From Novacetimonas pomaceti (GTDB lineage: Bacteria > Pseudomonadota > Alphaproteobacteria > Acetobacterales > Acetobacteraceae): 64,000 nucleotides of DNA. The notes below the pieces were generated by a model. The model saw only the letters and a program-made list of their open reading frames with translations, did no database searches and was not told the origin of the DNA. A program made the position numbers and the translations under genes. The stretch is taken from NCBI RefSeq assembly GCF_003207955.1, contig NZ_NOXG01000001.1:434001-498000 (forward strand). Direction: 5' to 3'. Positions 1 to 7,372 of the stretch are shown piece by piece. Every line of letters starts with the position of its first letter. Positions within the stretch are counted from its first letter, which is position 1.

Positions 1-110
1 ATTACAGGGGCCTGCTGGCGGATGGGGCACAGGGACGTGGGTTGGAAATAATCTTCCGCGAACCGTGTCTATATCCGCTTATATACAGACATGGCCCGAC
101 CGGTCAAGCC

Positions 111-139
111 GGGGCGACACGAATGCCGCCCCGTTTTTT
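111..139 (+). terminator. Rho-independent terminator, plus strand
   Basis: GGGGCG (111-116) can pair with CGCCCC (127-132) across a 10-nt loop, and a run of six T follows (134-139). The T-tract is on the plus strand, so it would stop a transcript entering from the left, whose gene lies outside the window. It is not the natural terminator of the minus-strand gcd gene, although the stem could act weakly there. I see no gene in bases 1-110. Confidence 0.6.
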
Positions 140-149
140 CCGCCAGATC

Positions 150-2516
150 TTATTCCGGCAGGCTGTAGGCCACCACGTAATCGCCCAGCTTCGTGCCGAA
201 CGATCCATGGCCGCCATCGGCCGTCACGATGAACTGCCGTCCATTGACGGAATAGCTCATGGGCGTGGACTGGCCCCCGGCGGGCAGGCGGTCCTGCCAC
301 AGCTGCTGTCCTGTCGTGACGTCATAGGCGCGGATGTAATAATCCAGCGTCGAGGTCAGGAATGCCACGCCACCGGCGGTGGTCAGCGGGCCGCCAAGGC
401 TGGGCACGCCCATCTTGAACGGCAGCGGCAGCGGCGCGCTGTCACGGATCGTGCCATTGCGGTGCTTCCACACGATCTTGTTGGTGCGCAGGTCGATGCC
501 AGACATATATCCCCATGCCGGCTGCTTGCACGGCAGGCCCAGCGGCGACAGGAACGGGTGCAGGTCAACGCCAAAGGGGGCGCCAAACTGGGGCTGCACG
601 CCGCTTTCGCTGCCCGAGGGCAGGGATTTGTCAGGCGTCGCGGGATTGTTCGGGCCGCGCGGGATCAGGGTGGAGACGAACGGAATGGCGATCGGGTTGG
701 CGATCGCGACCTGACGGACCGGATCAACCGCCAGGCCACCCCATTCGAACATGCCGAGATTGCCGGGGAAGACCAGCGTGCCCTGAAGCGAAGGCGGCGT
801 GAACGGTCCTTCGTAACGCAGCTGGTGGAACATGATGCGGCAGATCAGCTGATCGAACATCGTGCCGCCCCACATGTCGGCATCCGTCAGGTTCTTCTTG
901 GGACGGAAGGTAAGTTCGGAGAAGGGCTGCGTCGCCGACAGGTGGTCGCCCGGCGCGGCCCCCTGCGGGACCGGACGTTCGGGCGCGGGTACCACCAGCT
1001 TGCCATTGCGACGGTCCAGCACGAAAATGTTGCCGGTCTTGGCCGGTGCGTACAGGGTCGGGATGATTTCCCCTTCCGCATTGCGGATGTCCACAAGGCT
1101 GGGCTGGGAGGGGATGTCCATGTCCCACAGGTCATGATGGACGGTCTGGTAGCTCCAGGCCAGCTTTCCGGTGGAGGCATTCAGCGCGACGATGGAGCTG
1201 GCATAGCGTTCCGCATCGGCATTGCGGTTGCCGCCCCAGATGTCGGGGGTCTGGACGCCCATGGGGATGTAGACCAGGTCCAGTTTCGGGTCATAGGACG
1301 CCGTAATCCACGAATTGGGCGAATTCGGCACGAAATGATGCTGTTCGGAGGGCATTTCGTTGGGATCGGGGTTGCCCGGATCGAACGCCCATTTCAGTTC
1401 GCCCGTATTGACGTCGAAACCACGGGTCACGCCAGAGGGTTCGTTCGTGGAATAATTGTCCGTCACCGCGCCGGAAACGATGACCATGGTGTCCGTCACC
1501 ACCGGCGGCGAGGTGGGTTCGTAAAAGCCCGCCGTCTTGACGGTCATGCCGTTCTTCAGGTCGATTTCGCCATCATTGCCAAAGCCATGGCACCGCTCCC
1601 CGCTATGGGCGTCAAGCGCGAACAGGCGTCCGTCGTTCGTGGGCAGGAAAATGCGCTGCGCGCATTCGGTGGGCGCGGCCGCATCGTCAGCTTTGGCCTC
1701 GTGATAGGAAACGCCACGGCAGGTCAGATGCTGGAAAGTGGGATTGTGGACGATTTTCGGGTCGAACTTCCACCGCAGCTTGCCGGTCGCCGCGTCCAGC
1801 GCGAACAGGATCTGGTGCGGGGAACAGAGATAGACCGTATCGCGGATCTTGATCGGCGTGACTTCATCCGTCGTTTCGCCCGGGTCACCCGGACCGCGCA
1901 TGTCGCCGGTGCGGAAGGTCCATGCAACTTTCAGCTTGCTGACATTGGCGGGCGTAATCTGCCTGAGCGGGGAAAAGCGGTCCCCGAATTCCGTGCGGCC
2001 ATAGGCCTGCCAGTCCTCGTCCGGCATTTCGCCCGCGTCGCCGGGCGTCGGGGCGTTCTGTGCCACGGGGGGCAGCGCGCCCGCGATGTCCTGCGGATCC
2101 TGCGTCAGGGCGACCACGACGACCACGATCGCCGCCACGACCGCGCCCCCGAGGGAGACACGACCGGCATTGCCCGGCGGCCCGAGGCGACGCGTCACCG
2201 CAGGCAGCAGGAGCAGGATGCCGATCGGGACAAGGATGTCACCGCGCGGTGCCAGCGCCCAGAAATCGAATCCGACCTCGCTGACCGCCCAGACCATCGT
2301 GCCGATCAGGAAGATCGCATAAACGATGAGTGCTTCCTGCCGACCACGCAGCAGCAGGAATGCCGTCACCAGCAGGGCGACCCCCGCGATCATGTAATAG
2401 AACGAGCCGCCCAGTAGACCCAGCCAGATGCCTCCTCCCAATACATAAAGGCCGGATATCGCGCATATGGCGATGGCGATCAGGAGGGTGGGCCCAAGGC
2501 GAGAAAATATATTCAT
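150..2516 (-). CDS. gcd: Membrane-bound PQQ-dependent glucose dehydrogenase
   Basis: The product is 788 aa. It oxidises D-glucose (and related aldoses) to the lactone at the periplasmic face of the inner membrane and passes electrons to ubiquinone. Residues 1 to about 145 hold the usual block of about five membrane helices. From about residue 165 comes the quinoprotein beta-propeller, starting with a W-x-x-Y-G-R-T segment and continuing through repeats such as GKLRWKFDP, GELKWAFDP and GKLAWSYQ. The length is normal for membrane glucose dehydrogenase. I chose the ATG at 2516 because AGGAA lies five bases upstream; a longer frame reaches 2594 but adds a non-membrane extension. No PQQ synthesis genes are in the window. 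The gluconate it yields could be taken up by the GntP symporter at 19.2 kb. The family is certain; the exact substrate range is not. Confidence 0.95.
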   Translation of the reverse strand: MNIFSRLGPTLLIAIAICAISGLYVLGGGIWLGLLGGSFYYMIAGVALLVTAFLLLRGRQEALIVYAIFLIGTMVWAVSEVGFDFWALAPRGDILVPIGILLLLPAVTRRLGPPGNAGRVSLGGAVVAAIVVVVVALTQDPQDIAGALPPVAQNAPTPGDAGEMPDEDWQAYGRTEFGDRFSPLRQITPANVSKLKVAWTFRTGDMRGPGDPGETTDEVTPIKIRDTVYLCSPHQILFALDAATGKLRWKFDPKIVHNPTFQHLTCRGVSYHEAKADDAAAPTECAQRIFLPTNDGRLFALDAHSGERCHGFGNDGEIDLKNGMTVKTAGFYEPTSPPVVTDTMVIVSGAVTDNYSTNEPSGVTRGFDVNTGELKWAFDPGNPDPNEMPSEQHHFVPNSPNSWITASYDPKLDLVYIPMGVQTPDIWGGNRNADAERYASSIVALNASTGKLAWSYQTVHHDLWDMDIPSQPSLVDIRNAEGEIIPTLYAPAKTGNIFVLDRRNGKLVVPAPERPVPQGAAPGDHLSATQPFSELTFRPKKNLTDADMWGGTMFDQLICRIMFHQLRYEGPFTPPSLQGTLVFPGNLGMFEWGGLAVDPVRQVAIANPIAIPFVSTLIPRGPNNPATPDKSLPSGSESGVQPQFGAPFGVDLHPFLSPLGLPCKQPAWGYMSGIDLRTNKIVWKHRNGTIRDSAPLPLPFKMGVPSLGGPLTTAGGVAFLTSTLDYYIRAYDVTTGQQLWQDRLPAGGQSTPMSYSVNGRQFIVTADGGHGSFGTKLGDYVVAYSLPE

Positions 2517-2689
2517 AGTGTTCCTGAATTGAAGCGAAGCTGTGGCGAAAGACGGCTTTTTCAGGAGACAGCTTATAAAACGGGCCGGCGTCAAGAAGTT
2601 ATTTCTGACAATGACGTGTCAGCGCCTTCCGCCATGCGGTGATGGCGGAAGGGCGGAAATGCGCGATGCTGCAGGCGGGAAAAGGAAAG

Positions 2690-4171
2690 TTATTCCGCCG
2701 CAAGGACGATATCAGCCAGCGTCCGGCGTGTTCCGTTCGTGCGGATCGACTGCCTGATCGTGCGGTAGTCACGGACGAAATCTTCGGAATCCGCCAGTCC
2801 CCAACCGGCAAACACCGACATCCTGAGCCCCGCGTTCACGTCGGGATCAAGGGCAAGGGCCCGGTCGTCCGCCGACAGGTGCGGTTCCGTCACCGTATAG
2901 GCCGCGCCGCTGTCGTCATGCCCGCGCAGATATTCCAGATAGCATGCGATCAGGAATGCGATGCGGACGGGATTATGATGTCGCGCCAGCACGCCCATCG
3001 CGGTTTCGCGCACGAACATCTGCAGCTTTGACGTGCTGTCGGAGGCGATGCGCAGCAGCTGGTCGCTGATGGCGCGATTGCGGAAGCGCCGCAGTAGAAG
3101 CGCGCCATACTCATGCAGCGCCATGCCCGGAGGCGCCGTCAGCAGCGGTTCCGCGTCATATCCCAGATACCGTTCCACCAGCGCGATTTCGTTCACGTCT
3201 TCCATGATGTCGCTGACGATACGGTATCCCGACAGCACACCCGACAGTCCCAGAAGCGAATGGGAGGCGTTGAGCATCCGCAGCTTCACTTCCTCATAGG
3301 GATGGACGTTATCGGTGAACTGCACGCCAACCGCATCGAATTCGGGACGCCCGGCGCAGAATTTGTCTTCGATGACCCACTGGATGAAATCCTCGCAGAA
3401 CACGGGGATCCGGTCATCCAGCCCGCTGGCGGCATCCAGCCGGCGAACATCGTCGGGGTGTACCGCGGGCGTGATACGGTCAACCATGGTGCAGGGGAAG
3501 GTCACGTTCTCTTCCATCCACTGGGCCAGCGCCGCGTCGCGGGCTTTTGCCCATGTCAGGACGGCGGTGCGCGCGACATGGCCGTTCTGCGGCAGGTTGT
3601 CGCACGACAGGATGGTGAACGGGCCGATGCCCCGGTCGCGCCGCAGGCGCAGTGCCTCGGTCAGCACGCCAAAGGCGGTCTGGGGCACCGCACGCTTCAG
3701 GTCCTCGGCGATGAAGGGCAGGTCGAGCGGAAAGTGACCGTTTTCATCGACATAATACCCGCCCTCGGTAATCGTCATGCTGACGATCCGGATCTCTGGC
3801 GCGGCCAGCCGTTCGATCACGGCGGCGCGGTCTGCGGGGCCATAGACATATTCGATGATGGAGCCGATGACACGGACCGTATCGGGGGCGTCAGGGGCGC
3901 ATTCGGTCAGGGAATAAAGGCAGTCCTGCGCCTTCATCGCGTCCGCCTTGGCTTTTTCGGACGGGCTTTCCATCAGGCCGATCCCGACGATGCCCCAGTC
4001 GGACTGTCCCGGCCGCGCCAGGATGTGATCCACATAGACCGCCTCATGCGCGCGATGGAAATTGCCAACGCTCAGATGCGCGATCCCCGGCGTGACTTTC
4101 GCACGGTCATAGGAGGGAATGGCGATGTTCGGCGGCAGATGGGGCAGGGACGTAGTATTGAGTGCGGTCAT
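2690..4171 (-). CDS. Mannitol dehydrogenase family protein (NAD-dependent polyol dehydrogenase)
   Basis: The product is 493 aa, the normal length for the long-chain mannitol 2-dehydrogenase/fructuronate reductase family. Near residue 35 it has the family nucleotide-binding signature GNFHRAHEAVY. Near residue 290 it has KLRMLNASHS, whose Lys, Asn and His form the catalytic centre in characterised members. It is a soluble enzyme that probably interconverts mannitol and fructose with NAD(P). Arabinitol, sorbitol or altronate-type substrates cannot be excluded from sequence. The ATG at 4171 has GGAAA upstream; a TTG at 4189 is the alternative. It lies about 170 bp upstream of gcd on the same strand, so sugar and polyol oxidation genes are side by side. 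Confidence 0.88.
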   Translation of the reverse strand: MTALNTTSLPHLPPNIAIPSYDRAKVTPGIAHLSVGNFHRAHEAVYVDHILARPGQSDWGIVGIGLMESPSEKAKADAMKAQDCLYSLTECAPDAPDTVRVIGSIIEYVYGPADRAAVIERLAAPEIRIVSMTITEGGYYVDENGHFPLDLPFIAEDLKRAVPQTAFGVLTEALRLRRDRGIGPFTILSCDNLPQNGHVARTAVLTWAKARDAALAQWMEENVTFPCTMVDRITPAVHPDDVRRLDAASGLDDRIPVFCEDFIQWVIEDKFCAGRPEFDAVGVQFTDNVHPYEEVKLRMLNASHSLLGLSGVLSGYRIVSDIMEDVNEIALVERYLGYDAEPLLTAPPGMALHEYGALLLRRFRNRAISDQLLRIASDSTSKLQMFVRETAMGVLARHHNPVRIAFLIACYLEYLRGHDDSGAAYTVTEPHLSADDRALALDPDVNAGLRMSVFAGWGLADSEDFVRDYRTIRQSIRTNGTRRTLADIVLAAE

Positions 4172-4551
4172 GACCAGTTTCCACGGCAAGGTATTTCCGA
4201 CGCCTAGATCAGAAACAGGCAGGGATACAACCCGTGAAAACCGGAGGTCAGCAGTGGGTTCTGGGCAGGGGAGGGCGCATTGGCTCTTTTTTGCGTGATG
4301 GAGCCGGCCAGAGCCTGCCGATATTGACCATGACGAAGTATTTCAACGCTTTGCAGTCAGCCCGATGGCGTGATCAGGATGGCGACGCGGGAGAATCCGG
4401 CCTCCGCATCGCGGGAGGCTGCCCGCCGGCCGTGGCGTGGCGCGTGAACCGGCGGGCCGTCACGTATTGCCCCACGCATTCCTGTATTGGTCCTATGGTC
4501 TGGTCCGGCCGGATTCAGGCAGGCCCGGACCACAGGATGATGCAGCGTTCC
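4172..4551. other. Gene-free interval between SDR and mannitol dehydrogenase genes
   Basis: These 380 bases carry no credible reading frame. GCCCGCCGG (4421-4429) is complementary to CCGGCGGGC (4449-4457), and TGGTCCGG (4501-4508) to CCGGACCA (4525-4532). The second hairpin sits just past the SDR stop codon on the minus strand and could end that transcript, but neither is followed by a T-tract. The part nearest 4200 should hold the mannitol dehydrogenase promoter; I see no clear -35/-10 pair. Confidence 0.5.
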
Positions 4552-5280
4552 TCAGGCGGCGAGGCCGCCGTCAACGGTCAGGGCCGCGCCCGTGATGTTG
4601 TCGCTCTCCGGCCGGGCGAGGAAGGACGCCATGGCCGCGATGTCGCCGGGCTTGCCATATTCCGGCACGCACAGGAAACCCCGCAGCATGTCCGCCGCCG
4701 CGCCATCGGCGGGGTTCATGTCCGTGTCGATGGGGCCGGGCTGGATCACATTGACGGTAATGCCATCGGGTCCCAGGTCGCGGGCAAGGCCGCGCGCGAA
4801 GCCGGTAAGGGCGGCCTTGGTGGCGCTATAGAGCGAAATGCCGGGGAAGGGCGCGCGTTCGCCGAATGTGGAGCCGATGAAGATGATCCGGCCGCCGCGC
4901 GGCATGTGCCTGACCGCCGCGATCGTCTCCAGCATGACGGCGCGCACGTTCAGCCCCAGCGTCGCGTCAACCTGCTGCGCCGTCATGTCGCGCACCCTGG
5001 CATAGGGATAGATGCCGGCATTGCACACCAGCACATCCAGCCGCCCGAAATCGCGGGCCACCTGCCCGATCAGGTCCTCCGCCGCATTGGCGCCTTCGCC
5101 CGCGCGATAGGCCCGCGCCGTGCGGCCCGTGGCGGCGATGCGCTCTACCGTCTGTTCCGCCGCCGCCGCGTTGCGGGCATAGGAAATCGCGATGTCGAAG
5201 CCGTCGCGCGCCAGGGATTCGGCAATGCTTGCGCCAATTCCGCGGCTGCCGCCTGTTACCAGTGCCACACGTGCTGTCAT
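4552..5280 (-). CDS. Short-chain dehydrogenase/reductase (SDR) family oxidoreductase
   Basis: The product is 242 aa, a classical SDR. The Rossmann motif TGGSRGIG is at the N-terminus, the NAG structural motif (VLVCNAGIYPYA) lies near residue 85, and a Ser followed by YSATK near residue 150 supplies the catalytic Ser-Tyr-Lys set. It ends with an ITGAALTVDGG segment typical of FabG-like and sugar/polyol SDRs. It uses NAD(P)H, but the substrate cannot be read from sequence; 3-oxoacyl-ACP reductase and ketogluconate or polyol reductase are both possible. The ATG at 5280 has GGGAG eight bases upstream. It is transcribed away from rpmI. Confidence 0.88.
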   Translation of the reverse strand: MTARVALVTGGSRGIGASIAESLARDGFDIAISYARNAAAAEQTVERIAATGRTARAYRAGEGANAAEDLIGQVARDFGRLDVLVCNAGIYPYARVRDMTAQQVDATLGLNVRAVMLETIAAVRHMPRGGRIIFIGSTFGERAPFPGISLYSATKAALTGFARGLARDLGPDGITVNVIQPGPIDTDMNPADGAAADMLRGFLCVPEYGKPGDIAAMASFLARPESDNITGAALTVDGGLAA

Positions 5281-5377
5281 GGTCGGTTGCTCCCGTATCT
5301 GTCCGTTATTGTCGCGTTGCCGATCCTCCTTAATATCTTGTCGGGGCCGAGACAACGCGACATTGGCCGATCAGGGC

Positions 5378-5406
5378 TTGATTGCCGTCGCGGCGTTGTC
5401 TATAGG
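5378..5406 (+). promoter_or_regulatory. Candidate sigma-70 promoter for rpmI-rplT
   Basis: TTGATT (5378-5383) and TATAGG (5401-5406) are separated by exactly 17 bases, about 115 bases upstream of the rpmI start. That leaves a leader long enough for the L20 autoregulation known in other bacteria. This is a pattern match only. Confidence 0.4.
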
Positions 5407-5521
5407 CAGCGATGTTCGCGCGTCCGGGCCTGATCAAGGGCATGCCCGGCCGCAATGTCATGTTTGCGTTCCGCCGTCCCCCGGGGCGTGGCGGAATGTG
5501 AAAAATCGATTGGAGATGAAA

Positions 5522-5725
5522 ATGCCCAAGATGAAGACCAAGTCGTCGGTCAAGAAGCGGTTCAAGATCACCGCGACCGGCAAGGTGCTGGCTGGCCCCG
5601 GCAACAAGCGTCACGGCCTTATCAACCGTTCGCAGAAGATGAAGCGCACCAACCGCGGTTCGCAGACGCTGACGGAAATGGATGGTCGCACTGTGAAGCA
5701 GTGGGCGCCCTACGGGCTGGCATAA
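5522..5725 (+). CDS. rpmI: 50S ribosomal protein L35
   Basis: The product is 67 aa, very basic, beginning MPKMKTKSSVKKRF and carrying the L35 core GKRHGLINRS-like segment (here NKRHGLINRS). It is a structural protein of the large ribosomal subunit. The ATG at 5522 has GGAG six bases upstream, and the N-terminus matches L35 exactly. It is followed by rplT after 14 bases, the universal L35-L20 pair. infC, usually immediately upstream, is absent here; an SDR gene faces the other way instead. Confidence 0.97.
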   Translation: MPKMKTKSSVKKRFKITATGKVLAGPGNKRHGLINRSQKMKRTNRGSQTLTEMDGRTVKQWAPYGLA

Positions 5726-5739
5726 GGAGCATCTGACAT

Positions 5740-6096
5740 ATGGCACGCGTCAAGCGGGGCGTTACCTCACACGCCCGTCACAAGAAGGTTCTGGAACTCT
5801 CCAAGGGGTACCGGGGCCGGTCTTCCACCAATTACCGCATCGCGCTCGAACGGCTGGAAAAAGCCCTTCGCTATGCCTATCGCGATCGCCGCAACAAGAA
5901 GCGTGAATTCCGCGCCCTGTGGATCCAGCGCATCAATGCCGCCGTGCGCGAGCATGGCCTGACCTACAGCCGTTTCATCAATGGCCTGGACAAGGCAGGG
6001 ATCGAGATCGACCGCAAGGTGCTGGCCGCCATTGCTTATGACGATGCCGCGACCTTCGCCGAAATCGTCAAGAAGGCGCAGGCCGCTCTGGCCTGA
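5740..6096 (+). CDS. rplT: 50S ribosomal protein L20
   Basis: The product is 118 aa with the complete L20 sequence: a basic N-terminus (MARVKRGVTSHARHKK), the RDRRNKKREFRALWIQRINA core and a YSRFINGL segment. It binds 23S rRNA early in assembly of the large subunit and represses its own operon in several bacteria. AAGGAG sits upstream of the ATG. It is cotranscribed with rpmI, and a strong terminator follows. Confidence 0.98.
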   Translation: MARVKRGVTSHARHKKVLELSKGYRGRSSTNYRIALERLEKALRYAYRDRRNKKREFRALWIQRINAAVREHGLTYSRFINGLDKAGIEIDRKVLAAIAYDDAATFAEIVKKAQAALA

Positions 6097-6131
6097 ACCT
6101 GCTCTCCACCCCGTGTGGTGACAGGTCCGCG

Positions 6132-6168
6132 AAACGGGTCGTCCTGCCGGGCGGCCCGTTTTGTTTTT
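6132..6168 (+). terminator. Rho-independent terminator after rplT
   Basis: AAACGGGTCGTCC pairs with the 13 bases ending in CCCGTTT around a TGCC loop, giving a 13-bp stem with a few G-T pairs. TTTTGTTTTT follows. It lies 35 bases after the rplT stop and separates rpmI-rplT from pheS-pheT. Confidence 0.85.
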
Positions 6169-6298
6169 AGTTCAGGTGCGTTCCGGCCCGCGACAGTGCG
6201 CATTGTCGGTCCCACCCCAAGTAATCCAGTGACCGGCATGGCCGCCATGTGTCAAATGCGCCTCGGCCAGCCTGTCAGGTGAGCCTGTGCGAGGTAGC

Positions 6299-7369
6299 AT
6301 GAGTGACGATCTCGAAACCCTGAAGCAAGACACCCTCAGTGCGCTGGCGGCAGCGTCCGACCTGCGGGCATGGGACGAAGTGCGCGTCGCGACGATGGGC
6401 AAGTCGGGACGCCTGACCGGCCTGCTGAAGGGGCTGGGCCGGATGTCGCCGGAGGAGCGCAGGCTCCGTGGGGGCGCCCTGAACCGCCTGCGCGACGAAC
6501 TGTCGCGCGTGATCGCCGAACGCGGGCAGGAGCTGGAGGCACAGGCCCTCAACGCGCGGCTTGCCGCCGAACGGGTCGACGTCACGCTGCCTGCCGCCCC
6601 GCAGCCCGAAGGCACGCTCCATCCGATCACCCGCACGATCGAGGAAATGAGCGCGATTTTCGGGGCGATGGGATTCAAGGTCGCCGAAGGCCCGGATATC
6701 GAAACCGACTGGCACAATTTCGCCGCCCTCAATACGCCCGCCCATCATCCGGCCCGCACGGACCAGGATACCTTCTACCTCCCGCGTGAGGAGGGGCAGG
6801 AGGCCGAGCGCGTGCTGCGCACCCAGACATCGGGCGTGCAGATCCGCACCATGCTGTCGCATGAACCGCCCATCCGCATCATCGCGCCGGGCCGTACCTA
6901 TCGCGCCGATCATGACGCCACCCATTCCCCCATGTTCCATCAGTGCGAGGGACTGGTGATCGACCGTGGCATCACGCTGGGCCACCTCAAGGGCTGCCTG
7001 TCGGATTTCCTGCGCGCGTTCTTTGCGCAGCCCGACCTGCCGGTGCGTTTCCGTGCCTCCTACTTCCCGTTCACCGAACCGTCGATGGAGGTCGATATCG
7101 GCTGGTCGCGCAAGACGGGGCAGATCGGCGCGGGCAGCGACTGGCTGGAGGTTCTGGGCTCCGGCATGGTGCATCCCCGCGTGCTGGCCAACTGTGGCCT
7201 TGACCCGCGTGAGTGGCAGGGATTTGCGTTCGGCATGGGGGTCGAACGGCTGACCATGCTGCGTCATGGCATTCCCGACCTGCGCTCCTTTTACGACAGC
7301 GACGTGCGCTGGCTGCGCCATTACGGGACCAGCCCCCTGTCACCCGCCCTGCTGCATGAAGGTCTGTGA
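6299..7369 (+). CDS. pheS: Phenylalanine--tRNA ligase alpha subunit
   Basis: The product is 356 aa and forms the catalytic half of the alpha2beta2 PheRS that charges tRNA-Phe. It has the N-terminal coiled-coil region (about 1-90), then motif 2 (YRADHDATHSPMFHQCEG, about residue 200) and motif 3 (FGMGVERLTMLRHGIPDLR near the C-terminus) of class II synthetases. The ATG at 6299 has GAGG just upstream; a GTG four codons earlier is less likely. pheT begins three bases after the stop, so the subunits are probably translationally coupled. I see no Phe-rich leader peptide in the 130 bases upstream. Confidence 0.97.
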   Translation: MSDDLETLKQDTLSALAAASDLRAWDEVRVATMGKSGRLTGLLKGLGRMSPEERRLRGGALNRLRDELSRVIAERGQELEAQALNARLAAERVDVTLPAAPQPEGTLHPITRTIEEMSAIFGAMGFKVAEGPDIETDWHNFAALNTPAHHPARTDQDTFYLPREEGQEAERVLRTQTSGVQIRTMLSHEPPIRIIAPGRTYRADHDATHSPMFHQCEGLVIDRGITLGHLKGCLSDFLRAFFAQPDLPVRFRASYFPFTEPSMEVDIGWSRKTGQIGAGSDWLEVLGSGMVHPRVLANCGLDPREWQGFAFGMGVERLTMLRHGIPDLRSFYDSDVRWLRHYGTSPLSPALLHEGL

Positions 7370-7372
7370 TTG

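Noticed and set aside
42..2417. Long open frame of 791 codons on the plus strand opposite gcd
   Set aside because: It is the mirror frame of a high-GC gene; composition is Arg/Gly/His-rich with no domain, while the minus strand encodes an unmistakable glucose dehydrogenase.
6214..6282. Short frame upstream of pheS as a leader peptide for attenuation
   Set aside because: The small peptides found there contain no run of Phe codons and no mutually exclusive hairpins are visible.
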